Shown: positions 52,003 to 61,806 of the stretch, piece after piece | Layout: every line of letters begins with the position of its first letter | Numbering within the stretch: position 1 is the stretch's first letter | DNA from: Clostridiaceae bacterium | GTDB taxonomy: Bacteria; Bacillota; Clostridia; Lachnospirales; Lachnospiraceae | Length of the DNA stretch: 64,000 bases | Assembly: GCA_910575585.1 (NCBI GenBank) | Contig: CAJTGF010000020.1 | Span: forward strand, 1 to 64,000 | Reading direction: 5' to 3' | Notes under the pieces: model-generated | Told to the model about the DNA's origin: nothing | The model's database searches: none | The model's input: the letters and a program-made list of their open reading frames with translations, nothing else | Made by a program: the position numbers and the translations under genes

Positions 52003-52852
52003 TGTCCTCGCCCTCCGATTTTTCTCTGTGAAGTATAAAACGCTGTGTTGGATAGCCAAACTCAATTAACAATTCCGCTTCGGCAAAACCAAGGCTTCCC
52101 CATATTTCCCGATAGCCTGTGTCTGCCTTGTCACCCTCCCGAAAAGTCGTCACACTAATTTGTGCGGAACGTGCAAGTTTATACAATGCCTTTTCGCAAA
52201 ATGCTTTCGCTATCCCTCTTTTTCGATACTGTGGGTGTACCCCAAAGAAATCAATGCTCCCCGTCACCTCGTTAAATGCCATAATCCCGATTGCCGTATC
52301 AGCGTCTTTCAAAATCAATGCGCGCTTATTTTTGATATACTCCTGCAACTGTGCAAGGTATTGTTTTTCGTCCAAGTGCGGGAAACCGTCAATGACAAGG
52401 TGAACCAGTTCTATCCATTTGGGTATGTCCTCCTGTGTTGCAAAGACGATTTTATCCTGCCATTCTTTTTCCTCTAAATTTGTAGGATTTTCATTCAAGA
52501 CATATCTTAGCTGCAATGGATAAAATTCCTCTTCCTCCCTGTACCTGTTAGGGGATTTTTTATACATGGCTTTGAAAATATCCGTAAAGGACTGCTGGCT
52601 CTCATATCCGGCAGAAAGCGCAATTTCAAGGATTGGTCTGTCGGAAAGAACAAGCAGTTTTGCGGCTTCGGTCAACTGGCGGCGTTGTACATAATCGTGA
52701 ATTGTCAACCCTACCGTACCTGTAAACATTCGGTGCAAATGATATTTTGAATAATGTACAGCCCCCGCAACTGTTTCCAAGTCCAGTTTTTCGTGCAGGT
52801 GGCTTTCGATATAGTCGATTGCCATTATTACATTTTTGATATTCCCCGGCAT
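51995..52852 (-). CDS. AraC-type DNA-binding domain fused to a GNAT domain
   Basis: Residues 1-105 are an AraC/XylS double helix-turn-helix (HYSKYHLHRMFTGTVGLTIHDYV; ILEIALSAGYESQQSFTDIFK). Residues about 130-275 form a GNAT acetyltransferase with the acetyl-CoA loop VHPQYRKRGIAKAF. Usual AraC regulators carry a ligand domain in place of this enzyme. The fused domain may sense or modify a small molecule. It directly precedes and overlaps the MATE pump gene. Confidence 0.88.
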   Translation of the reverse strand: MPGNIKNVIMAIDYIESHLHEKLDLETVAGAVHYSKYHLHRMFTGTVGLTIHDYVQRRQLTEAAKLLVLSDRPILEIALSAGYESQQSFTDIFKAMYKKSPNRYREEEEFYPLQLRYVLNENPTNLEEKEWQDKIVFATQEDIPKWIELVHLVIDGFPHLDEKQYLAQLQEYIKNKRALILKDADTAIGIMAFNEVTGSIDFFGVHPQYRKRGIAKAFCEKALYKLARSAQISVTTFREGDKADTGYREIWGSLGFAEAELLIEFGYPTQRFILHREKSEGEDNE

Positions 52853-53126
52853 TGCAGCTTCCTCCTTTCTCTCTGCATTATAACAGGATATTTCATTCAG
52901 CTTTTCATATATCTTGCGGTTTTAAGGATAAGTATTTACCAGTATACAACAGACCACTCTGATAGGAAAGATTTTTAACAATTTTTTTGGAAACATTGGC
53001 ATTTCTTAAACTTCCCCGTATTAAGAAGCAAGGAAAACTTTTTGAAAAATTTCTCTTAAATATTCGTCAAAAACGCCCTGTGCGGTGTTGTAGGTAGTGA
53101 GAGGATTTTCAAGAGGGTTTGGGAAA

Positions 53127-53143
53127 CTTCCCAACAAGCAAAA
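53127..53143 (+). repeat. 17-mer shared with 57386-57402
   Basis: CTTCCCAACAAGCAAAA occurs identically here and at 57386, each time after GGG-rich sequence in a non-coding stretch near mobile-element genes. It may belong to a transfer origin or to recombination ends of related elements. The rest of 52853-53240 shows no gene. Confidence 0.6.
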
Positions 53144-53241
53144 TCTGTCCGGCAAGCCATAGCGCAGATGGGCAGATTTACGGAAATGGGTACCCGTTTC
53201 CTATGCTTGCTAAGATTATCAAGAATTATTGACAACCGTAG

Positions 53242-53640
53242 TTATCATGACTTTTTTATTATCACGACTTTTGATGATAAAGCTGATAAACTCAGAGGAT
53301 TTCTTTAAAAAAGTCGGGATAATATTTTGCAATAGCCGCCAACTTGGATTTTTTTTAAGCGACAATATTTCTTCAAAAGTCGGGATAACTTTTTTTAATG
53401 ATTATATAAAAAACGCAATTTTACTTGAAAATGGGTTCTTCCCTTTTACATTCCTTAATAAATCAAGCATTTTGAGTGATTTATAAAAAAGATTATCCCG
53501 ACTTTTTGCCACTATTGTACCGTTTGAAAAAATCAGAATTTAGCAAAAAGTATTCCATATTATCACGACCTTTTTTCAAAGAAACAGCGTAAATACAACA
53601 TTCTTGATAAGAAGTCATGATACCAAAAAAGTCGGGATAA
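53242..53640. repeat. Cluster of eight 14-bp repeats (TTATCCCGACTTTT type)
   Basis: Copies in the TTATC-orientation start at 53242, 53259, 53493 and 53560; copies in the AAAAGTCGGGATAA orientation start at 53309, 53375 and 53627, with a degenerate one at 53611. The core varies at two positions (TTATC[C/A][C/T]GACTTTT). The background is very AT-rich and holds no convincing gene. The cluster ends just before two small mobile-element genes. Confidence 0.85.
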
Positions 53641-53686
53641 CTCCGAAACTTATCACTTTAGCAAATACGGAAAGGAAGGGAAAAGA

Positions 53687-53794
53687 ATGGATTGGGAACT
53701 GGAAATCAAGGACAGCGGCTATCTGCCGGAAAAAGGGAAGCCGACAGAGGAAACCATCTGCTACAAAATCGGAAACCGTCAAACCGCCCAATGA
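53687..53794 (+). CDS. Small ORF upstream of the truncated recombinase (35 aa)
   Basis: The frame MDWELEIKDSGYLPEKGKPT... has a good AAGGAAGGG site and lies directly before the recombinase gene, where clostridial transposons carry very small genes such as tnpW. The family is not recognised. Confidence 0.4.
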   Translation: MDWELEIKDSGYLPEKGKPTEETICYKIGNRQTAQ

Positions 53795-53827
53795 CAAACA
53801 GGGATAAATACGCTATAATGATTTTAA

Positions 53828-54295
<468 letters not shown>

Positions 54296-54429
54296 AGAAT
54301 GACACTACACGCAGGATATAGCATCCCTGTTACCTCCGACAAAGTTGATTCGTACCACAGACAAAAACAACTTCATGCCGAACATCGTATTAACGGTAGC
54401 GGCTACTGAAAATGACGGAGGACAACACA

Positions 54430-54816
54430 ATGCACGAATTAAAACCGAAAATTCATGACGAGACAAGTAGTCTTGATTATGTCCTTGTTGGTGACTACTA
54501 CATTCCAGCTATCGAACTCTCAGAGAACGATGACCGCCCTATCGGAAAGTGGGGGCGGATGCACAGGGCATATCTGGAAGAAACAAATCCTCTTCTGCTC
54601 AATCACCTGATTTTGACAGACAAGTTGCACATCTACCTTGCCAACTTGAACGAGCAGGCTCAGAGTCGCTATCGCCACCTCGTCCGCCAGATGGCGGAGA
54701 ATGAGGGCATAACTGAGGATTTGAAGCGCCAGTCGCAGTGGGTGTGGGTCAAAGCCATGAATAGCGTTGCGAGTCGTGCGGAGGAAATTATCAAGAGCGA
54801 GATGATTAACGTATAA
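54430..54816 (+). CDS. tnpV: Transposon-encoded protein TnpV
   Basis: The 128-residue product fits the TnpV family of Tn4451-like elements (VGDYYIPAIELSE, PIGKWGRMHRAYLEE, LANLNEQAQSRY). The start at 54430 follows GGAGGACAAC. The function of TnpV in transposition is unknown. It stands between the recombinase fragment and the second blaI. Confidence 0.85.
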   Translation: MHELKPKIHDETSSLDYVLVGDYYIPAIELSENDDRPIGKWGRMHRAYLEETNPLLLNHLILTDKLHIYLANLNEQAQSRYRHLVRQMAENEGITEDLKRQSQWVWVKAMNSVASRAEEIIKSEMINV

Positions 54817-54899
54817 CAGCTTCAAAGCCCTGGCAAGTGCGCCAGTGTGAAACTGGAATTTAAATACTTCAACTTGACGAGTAGCTATTGCGACAATGC

Positions 54900-54936
54900 C
54901 CGCAGATTTTCCGGGTCGAAATCTGCGGACATTTTT
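54900..54936 (+). terminator. Terminator upstream of blaI-2
   Basis: CCGCAGATTT and AAATCTGCGG form the stem, followed by ACATTTTTTG. It closes the tnpV transcript. Confidence 0.85.
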
Positions 54937-54949
54937 TGTTTAACCGCTA

Positions 54950-54994
54950 TTGACATCTTTGCTCTATGGTTGTAGAATAAAATAAATTCTACAA
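54950..54994 (+). promoter_or_regulatory. blaI-2 promoter and operator
   Basis: TTGACA (54950), 17 bases, TAGAAT (54973). A perfect inverted repeat TTGTAGAAT-7-ATTCTACAA (54970-54994) covers the -10, with a further TTGTAGAG half-site after it. GGAGG precedes the start at 55018. Confidence 0.88.
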
Positions 54995-55017
54995 TTGTAG
55001 AGTTAGGAGGTTTTTCT

Positions 55018-55395
55018 ATGGAGACTACGATCCGCCGCTTGCCGGATGCGGAGTTGGAGGTCATGCAGGCGATTTGGGCCTGTGAGCCACCAGTAGCCCG
55101 GACAGACATCAACGCAATCTTGAAAGATAGCCATCCGATGGCGTTGACTACTTTGCTGACTGTGCTTACACGCTTGTCAGAAAAGGGATTTGTCCAGATT
55201 CAAAAGGATGGCCGCAGCGCACGATATATCCCGATGATTGCAAGGCAGGACTACCTTGCCCAACAGAGCCGCTGCTTTGTGCAGAAGGTCTGCGGCGGGA
55301 GTTTGCCCGCTTTTGCCGCAGCCCTGTGCGACAGCGGCCTGACGAAAGAGGAGTTGGCCCTGCTGCGGGAGCTTCTGGAGAGGGGTGCGTTATGA
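55018..55395 (+). CDS. blaI: BlaI/MecI-family repressor (copy 2)
   Basis: The 125-residue protein has the family winged helix (LPDAELEVMQAIWACEPPVARTDI ... TVLTRLSEKGFVQIQ) and C-terminal dimer region. It differs strongly from copy 1 and has a different operator sequence, so the two circuits are probably separate. Its stop overlaps the next start (ATGA). Confidence 0.92.
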   Translation: METTIRRLPDAELEVMQAIWACEPPVARTDINAILKDSHPMALTTLLTVLTRLSEKGFVQIQKDGRSARYIPMIARQDYLAQQSRCFVQKVCGGSLPAFAAALCDSGLTKEELALLRELLERGAL

Positions 55396-57183
55396 CTACG
55401 GAAGTTCTTATAAAGGGATTCTTCGCGTTGATTTTCAGCGGAATGTTTGCCTGGATGGTATTTGACAGAGACTCCGACAGCAATATGGACAGCAACCGCC
55501 AGCGGTATTTTCCGTATATTTCCGGCCAGCTGCTCCCATTTTGCATGTTGACAATTTTGAGTATGGCGCTTATTTTCATGGACACAGAAAACGCTATGCA
55601 AATCACACTCGCTTTCTGTTTCGGAGTGTTTCTCCACATTTGCCTGTATTACCTTCTGCTGATGCCCGCTCTACCTTTTCTGCGGCAGCACATCAGCGCA
55701 CGGGCCTGTGCTGTGTTGTGGATGCTCCCCAATTACCTCTATTTGACCCAGATGAGCTATATGCAGTTGCCCGCGCCTCGCTGGGTGATAGAGGCCCCTC
55801 TCCCACTGGTACAGGTCCTGTTGACTGTGTGGCTGATTGGCTTTGTAGCCGTCCTGGGCTGGAAAATCGGCTCTCACCTGAACTTCCGCACACGCATTCT
55901 GCGGGATGCCTCCCCAATTACGGATTCGGCAGTTCTGGCGGTCTGGCGTCAGGAGATAGAGTCCGCCCGGTTCCGCAAGCCGAAGTTCAAACTGGTGACT
56001 TCCCCCAACATCCAAACGCCCCTGTCCGTAGGCTTGTTTCAACGGTCTATCCGGGTGGTACTGCCGGAGCGGGAGTATACCACTGAAGAGCTGTCGCTCA
56101 TTTTCCGTCATGAGCTGATCCATATTGGCCGGGAGGATTCCTGGAACAAATTCTTTCTTGTATTTTGCTCCGCCATGTGCTGGTTCAATCCCCTCATGTG
56201 GATGGCCATAAGAAGAAGCTCCGAGGATTTGGAACTGAGCTGCGATGAAACGGTTCTGCTGGATTCTGACGATGATACCAAACAGCAATACGCCGATTTG
56301 CTCTTGAAGACCGCCGGGGATGAACAGGGCTTCACGACCTGCCTATCCGCCTCGGCCAATGCTCTGCGCTATCGGCTAAAAAGCGTGGTTGACCCGAGGA
56401 AGAAACCCTCGGGCGCGCTGGTGGTCGGTCTTGTGTTCTTCCTGCTGTGTATGAGCTGCGGCTATGTGGCTCTTGCCTACGGGGAGAGTACGGGTGCTGA
56501 AGTGATTTACAAGTCCCAATCCCCGGAGCAGTATGTTCTGAGCAGCATAAATGTGGGCGATTTCGTCTGTACCGATGAGGCGGCCCTGCACCGCTATTTA
56601 TCTGATCTGCGTATGGAGCATATTTCAGGGAACTACTCTTTTGATCAGGAGGGAACGGCGCTGTCTCTGATATTTGATACCCCGGAGGGTGTGCTGGCTG
56701 TCACCCTGTCAGACAGGTTTATCAAATTGGTTCCGCTATACGGCAGCAAGCCAACTGCGGAATACTTCTATCTGCCGGATGGTACGGACTGGGATATGTT
56801 AAACGAGTTTATTGTCGAGTGCCCCGTCTTGAATGTCCATGTAACCGGAACGGATGATGAATACGGCCAGGATTTCACCGCGACCCTGTCATATGTTGGT
56901 CTTATGGAGGGGGAGATGCTCTATGAAATGGACCCCCGGCGGCATATTCGGCTATCCAGCCAATCAAGCGTCTCTTTCTTTTAACCTCCCGCTCAATGGC
57001 AATTGCGAGGTGGAAAACGTACCATTGAACGGCGGGGGCAGCCGCACCGTTGTTCTGGACGAGCAGTCCATGACATTATCGCTGCCGGAGGAATCGTCCC
57101 GTTATACTGTCCGTGGAGCATTCAGCGGCAAAGACGGGAAAACATACTGGATGGAATTTCAGTTTGAGATTGGCGATTTATAA
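55392..57183 (+). pseudogene. BlaR1-type M56 sensor peptidase (copy 2), frameshifted near the end
   Basis: The frame from ATG 55392 gives 530 residues with five N-terminal hydrophobic segments, HELIHIGRED (zinc HExxH), WFNPLMWMAIRR and ELSCDETVL, and a membrane segment near 345. At a run of five C at 56933-56937 it goes out of frame and stops at 56984, while the expected C-terminal end (YPANQASLSFNLPLNG ... WMEFQFEIGDL) continues in the next frame to 57183. The peptidase part is intact; only the last ~80 residues of the outer domain are affected. A sequencing slip is possible. Confidence 0.8.
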
Positions 57184-57385
57184 ACCGTATCCATATTACA
57201 AGGTAAAAACTCGCATCTTCGCTATTTTCCTCCCACCTCCGGCAGAGATTTTTTGCAAACGGCGAAGCTGGCTTACCAGCATAATCGCAAACTGTCCCGC
57301 AAAGGGAAGCGGCATTTTTTCAAAAAATCTGTCAGGCTCGCAGAGCCGCAGCCAGCGTGAAACGCTGTTCAAAGGGATTGGGATG

Positions 57386-57402
57386 CTTCCCAACAAGCAA
57401 AA
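57386..57402 (+). repeat. Second copy of the shared 17-mer
   Basis: CTTCCCAACAAGCAAAA, identical to 53127-53143. It lies in the 490-base stretch 57184-57674, which has no gene and also holds the palindrome at 57443. Confidence 0.6.
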
Positions 57403-57442
57403 CCTGCGGTTTTCGGCATCGCCGGAAATCGTGGTTTTGAGT

Positions 57443-57458
57443 GTTTGTATATACAAAC
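57443..57458. repeat. 16-bp perfect palindrome
   Basis: GTTTGTATATACAAAC lies 40 bases after the shared 17-mer, upstream of the plus-strand mobile-element genes. It could be an operator or part of a transfer origin. Confidence 0.5.
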
Positions 57459-57674
57459 GCCCTGCTTGCCCAGTAGCGCATGGCTGTTGTTTTCGCCCAC
57501 CCTCGACAAAAATTTCCGCAAAGGCATTGACAGGAACATCTGTTTGTGCTACCATAATGGGGAACTGAATACTGCACATATTTTTCACGCAGATACATAG
57601 ACCGAACCACAGCGTTTTTGCTGGGGTCGGTCTTGTTGTATCTGCGTTTTTTGTTTTTGAAAGGAGGCTGGACA

Positions 57675-58139
57675 ATGGAGAAAATCAAGACGGAGAAAGC
57701 CGAGCGCAGGCGGGGCAGGCCGAAGCTGGACGCCCGCATCACCGAAGAATACGCCCCCAGCAGGCGGCAGGCGTTGAACAAGATGTATATGTACGAGGGC
57801 ATCCACCTGTTATCGGTAGTGGCTACCGAAATTCAAAACAGCGCGGTTTTATGGCAGGAGGACAGAACGGCGATCACATTGAAATCCCGTGACGGCATCC
57901 TGGAGCAGCTCGGCAGAATGGCGGTGCAGGACAAGCTGTGCCGTACCGATTGCGTCTATCTCGCCAACCTTGCCTTCGCCGCCGTTCAAAATGGGTACAC
58001 CACGCGGGAGGTGGAGGTTGTTTTGCGGAAAATCCGCATGGCGGCGAAATCAAGTATAAAAAATCCAGACAGCGAGGCGCTTTACTGTGCGTTGGGAAAT
58101 GCCGTGGACATTCTGCGGAGAATGGGAGGTATCGCATGA
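57675..58139 (+). CDS. Mobile-element protein of unknown function (154 aa)
   Basis: AAGGAGG precedes ATG 57675. The basic N-terminus (ERRRGRPKLDARI) could bind DNA like an AT-hook or plasmid accessory protein, followed by a helical region. The next gene overlaps its stop (ATGA). It sits downstream of the shared 17-mer, as a transfer-origin-binding protein might, but I do not recognise the family. Confidence 0.55.
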   Translation: MEKIKTEKAERRRGRPKLDARITEEYAPSRRQALNKMYMYEGIHLLSVVATEIQNSAVLWQEDRTAITLKSRDGILEQLGRMAVQDKLCRTDCVYLANLAFAAVQNGYTTREVEVVLRKIRMAAKSSIKNPDSEALYCALGNAVDILRRMGGIA

Positions 58140-58351
58140 AGACGAAAAAGCGGCCAGTGGAGATCACAGTGGCGGGGGAACTCCCCGGCTTTGAATACGG
58201 CGGGTACCGGGGCGTATTTTTGAACCTGGGGCTTGATGTGGAAATGGACGGAGTAATCTATCACCTGTCCAGCAGCTTTGCGGAAAAAGCGGAAATGGGC
58301 GAGGTCATCGACACAGCAGAACTGGAGCGGAACGGGCGGCGGACAGCTTAA
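58136..58351 (+). CDS. Small protein coupled to the previous gene (71 aa)
   Basis: Start ATG overlaps the preceding stop. The protein is mostly beta-like (EITVAGELPGFEYGGYRGVFLNLG) and is unassigned. The ATGA coupling supports a real gene. Confidence 0.55.
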   Translation: MKTKKRPVEITVAGELPGFEYGGYRGVFLNLGLDVEMDGVIYHLSSSFAEKAEMGEVIDTAELERNGRRTA

Positions 58352-58459
58352 AAACTTCGGATGTCCGGCAGAAAGCTATTGCTTTACAGTGCTAAAGCGG
58401 CTATAATGGGAGCAGGTAACAGATGCTATGTTCCTGCGTCCAGGGAGGTAAAAAACAAG

Positions 58460-58891
58460 ATGCAGGAAAAATACAATGTCGGAATTTATTGCAGGCTCAG
58501 CCGGGACGATGAGAGAACCGGGGAGTCCGTGTCCATCGAAAATCAGAAAATCATGCTCAGCCGCTATGTGCAGGAGCAGGGCTGGAACCTCTACGCCGCT
58601 TACTGCGATGACGGCGTTTCGGGGACGACCTTCGACCGGCCCATGTTCAACCAAATGATTGCCGACGCCAGAGCGGGGAAAATCAATCTGATATTATGCA
58701 AAGACCTCAGTCGCCTCGGCAGAGACTACATTGAGGCGGGCCGGTATACGGACATCGTGTTCCCTTCGATGGGCTGCCGTTTCATCGCTCTCAATGACGG
58801 CGTGGACACCATCCACAAGAACAATGAGATACTGGTCATTTTGAAAAATGTCATGAAGAACACGAGGCATTTGGGAGGGGTAAACTGCTAA
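58460..58891 (+). pseudogene. Large serine recombinase, N-terminal fragment (second)
   Basis: GGGAGGTAAAAAACAAG precedes ATG 58460. The catalytic domain is clear: VGIYCRLSRDDERTGESVSI, DDGVSGTTFDRPMFNQMI and LCKDLSRLGRDYIEAGRYTD. It matches the family to ILKNVM, then ends in NTRHLGGVNC and a stop at about 58857-58891. The remaining ~400 residues are lost. Confidence 0.9.
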
Positions 58892-58995
58892 TTTCTCTCC
58901 AATTCGACAAATCAGTGTCCAACAATCAAATATCGCTGCTGTTACAGAATGTTTCCGTCTGGCTGCTGATGCGGTCAGGCGCTTTTTTTGCCCGA

Positions 58996-60471
58996 TCACA
59001 CCAGCCCAACAAAGCGGTAGTAAATTTTAATGTCCTGGTGTCTTTGACCGTCTATGATGGTTCGTTCTCCAACTTCAATGCGGTCAATCAATTCCTCAAT
59101 GATTTCCCGGTTCAATTCCTGCAAGTCCAGATACTGCCGGATGGTTCCGGCCCACTGGTGGATATTGGCGATGTCCTGCTGGGATTTCCGTTCCCCGGCT
59201 AACAGCATATCCAGGCGTTCCGATTTCTGGATGCGTTCCTGCTCGTTCTTTTGAATCAGAACCGAGAAGGAATCGCCGCTGATTGCCCCGCATACCTTAT
59301 CTTCATAAAGTTTTGCGGTGATTTGTTCCATCTCCTCCAAACGCCGCCGCAAACGGCTGATTTCCTGTCGGCTATCCTCCTGTTGTGCGGCGCTTGCGGA
59401 TTGTATGTGCTGTTTCAGCTTATCCAATACAGCGGCTTCATCGGCTGCAACCGCTTTTCCATGCGCCCGGATTTCACTCAGCACCAAGTTTTTCAAGCTG
59501 ATCTCAAAAATCCGGTGCCATGAGCAAACGCTATGTCCGGTAGTGGCAAACCGGGAGCAGAAATAAGAAGTATAGTGCTTGACAGTGCCATTTTTCCGGC
59601 GCTGTGTTTCGCAGGCGGCAACCAGAGGATGCCCACAGTCCGCACAGACCAACTTTCCGGTAAACAGAGATGCTTGGGGCGGCGTATTGTTAGCGGAAAT
59701 CTGTTTCGCCGCCTGATTGATTTTCTGGACAGCCTCCCACAGCTCCGGCCCGATAATCGCCTCGTGCGCGCCCTCATGGGAAATCCATTCCGATTCCGGT
59801 TTCCTTATCATAGTCTTGTCTTTATAGGAACGGGAGCCGGTGCAGTTCTGTGTGAGCGTACCGACATAAATATCATCGTTCAGAAGGCTTCGGACGGTTG
59901 CGTAGGCCCACAGCCGGGAATACTTGCAGCTGCCATTTCCATAATGGACCGCCCAGTACCAGCGGGGAGGGAGAATCCCTTTCTCATTCAGGGCGGCAGC
60001 GATTTTCCCATAGGCCCTGCCGGACTGACGCATCTGGAATATCTGCCGCACAACAGCGGCGGATTCCCCGTCAATGACCAGCTTGTGTCTGTCCTCCTCG
60101 CTCTTGCGGTATCCGTAGGGAGCGTAGGCGGCAAGATACTGGCCGCTTTTCTTCTTGGCATGAAGCACCGATTTCACTTTGCTGGACAGGTCCTTGAGAT
60201 GGTAGTCATTCATCAGACTGCGGAAGTGCAGCATATCGGTGTTGTCCCCCTCGCTGTCCAGGCAGTCCAGAACCGATACGAACCGGCATCCAAGAGAGGG
60301 AAAAATGACATCCGTATAACGGCCTACCTCCACAAAATCCCTGCCCAAGCGGGAAAGGTCCTTCACCAGAATCAGGTTAATCAGGCCATGCCTTGCGTCC
60401 TCCAGCATTTCCAAAAATCCGGGCCGCTGAAAATTGCCGCCGCTGGATACCGTCCGGTACGGCTGCTGCAA
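58996..60471 (-). pseudogene. Large serine recombinase lacking its N-terminus
   Basis: The 491-residue frame holds most of a large serine recombinase: LVKDLSRLGRDFVEVGRYTD, the recombinase domain (YLAAYAPYGYRKS ... SLLNDDIYVGTL), the zinc ribbon (CADCGHPL ... YFCSRFATTGHSVCSWHRI) and a coiled coil (about 355-420). The first ~65 residues with the catalytic serine are missing. An ATG at 60493 in another frame begins MTNHPNRIAA, which looks like the true N-terminus, so an internal deletion with frameshift joined GGNFQRPGF to that start. Confidence 0.85.
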
Positions 60472-60861
60472 TTCTGTTTGGATGGTTCGTCATATTTGCC
60501 ACGCCCCCTGACGATAGGGACATAACAGGCCGCTCCCGGCAGAGCTGTCATAACTCCGCAGCGCCGTTTTACTCGTGCGCCGCAGGGTTCCCCCCAAGTC
60601 TTTGGCGGGCCGTGAGGAAGTATCTTTAAGCCCCCGCACCATCATCGCGCCCGGAACGCCATCTCCGGGTTTAAGGCTGGACGTAGATCGCTCGGATTGC
60701 CTGTCTGTCATCACCTCCTGCAAGCAACCGTCCTGGCGGCGCGCCTTTTCCGCTTCGATACGGGTTATGTACCTGTTATGCCGTATATTCAGTTGTCAAG
60801 CTGCAATGAGGGGCAAGAGGACTTGTCCCTTCAATGTGTAGGCATTGGGAAAGGCCGTTTG
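60472..60861 (-). other. Stretch between the recombinase and sigma-like genes
   Basis: A 77-residue minus-strand frame (60490-60723, serine/threonine rich, MTDRQSERSTSSLKPGDG...) has GGAGGTG very close to a possible ATG at 60711. I cannot decide whether it is a real small gene; no family is recognised. Nothing else is visible. Confidence 0.3.
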
Positions 60862-61332
60862 TCACCCTTGATTCAAAAATATTTTGATTTTTTTCAAACG
60901 TTTATAGATGACATTCCAGGAACAGTTCCACAGCCTTGCGACATCGGCCTGCCGGTATCCGTCCACAATGGGCAGGGTCAGCAGTTCCAGATCGTCCTCC
61001 GGCAATTTGCAGAGCCGCCGGTACAGCAGTTCATCCTCCAGGGAGGACAGCCAGCCAAACCGCCGGGAATCCACATCGCCGGTGTCCCAGGTGCAGGACA
61101 GGGATTCAAATTTTCGGAACAGGCAGGACTGCTCACTCTCGTCCTCACACTGTTCGCTGGGAAGGGCCTGTACGCGGTTCTGATAGGTCCGCTGGCTGCA
61201 AAACCAGGTCCAGTCATATTCCTTCATGGCCGCGATCTGCCTATCGTCCATACCGGCTGCGCGGTATTCCTGTTCCAGCCGGGTCCATTCTGCATCAAAC
61301 TTCCTTTTTTCGTATCCATAGTGAAATCCCAT
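60862..61332 (-). CDS. Sigma-factor-like DNA-binding protein of a mobile element
   Basis: The 156-residue protein begins MGFHYGYEKRKFDAEW after GGAGGAAAACA and ends with a helix-turn-helix (LPIVDGYRQADVARLWNCSWNVIYKRLKKIK, about 119-149) like region 4 of sigma factors. Such proteins accompany serine recombinases on clostridial elements. An acidic central part separates the ends. Confidence 0.75.
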   Translation of the reverse strand: MGFHYGYEKRKFDAEWTRLEQEYRAAGMDDRQIAAMKEYDWTWFCSQRTYQNRVQALPSEQCEDESEQSCLFRKFESLSCTWDTGDVDSRRFGWLSSLEDELLYRRLCKLPEDDLELLTLPIVDGYRQADVARLWNCSWNVIYKRLKKIKIFLNQG

Positions 61333-61550
61333 TGTTTTCCTCCATTTCGATTCAGGCGTGGTTGACGGGTGAATCGAATGGAGGCGGGGACCGGCAGCCG
61401 GGTCCCCACAAACAATGGAACCTATGAAATTGTCGGGCTATGTAGAAAAAGCGCGGGGCAGGGGGAGGTTTGTCGTTTCTCTTTCCCCATACAGTGCGCT
61501 TTTTGTCTTTTTTGCCAGAATATCCCTTCTTTTTGCCGAAAAAGGGCAGA

Positions 61551-61592
61551 CAAAAACAGGGCGCAGATGATTGTTGCATCATCTGCGCCCTG
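61551..61592 (-). terminator. Terminator of the S-layer-homology gene
   Basis: CAGGGCGCAGATGAT and ATCATCTGCGCCCTG form a perfect 15-bp stem around a 6-base loop; on the minus strand TTTTTGTC follows. It lies 215 bases past the stop at 61807. No gene is convincing in 61333-61806. Confidence 0.85.
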
Positions 61593-61806
61593 AACGTATC
61601 GGTTATTCTGTTATTCAAGCCTCTGCCCCATAAGGGCAGAGATAGATCAAAAGGGACGTTTACGCATAGACGGCCTCCATAAAATTAACCGCTATGCGAC
61701 AAAGAAGGATTGGGTCAGCCGGGATTGCGGCACCTAATTACCTCTGGGCGGTATTCGGTTGTATCGCTTCAGGAATCTCCAAGGCTGATGCCGCTCCTTT
61801 CCCGTC

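Noticed and set aside
53242-53640. CRISPR array
   Set aside because: Repeats are only 14 bases, in both orientations, with irregular spacing and no cas genes.
59533-60525. 330-residue plus-strand open frame
   Set aside because: Antisense to the recombinase with intact zinc-ribbon motif; no family features.
61352-61618. 88-residue minus-strand frame
   Set aside because: It runs through the terminator hairpin of the SLH gene, has no ribosome site and no family features.
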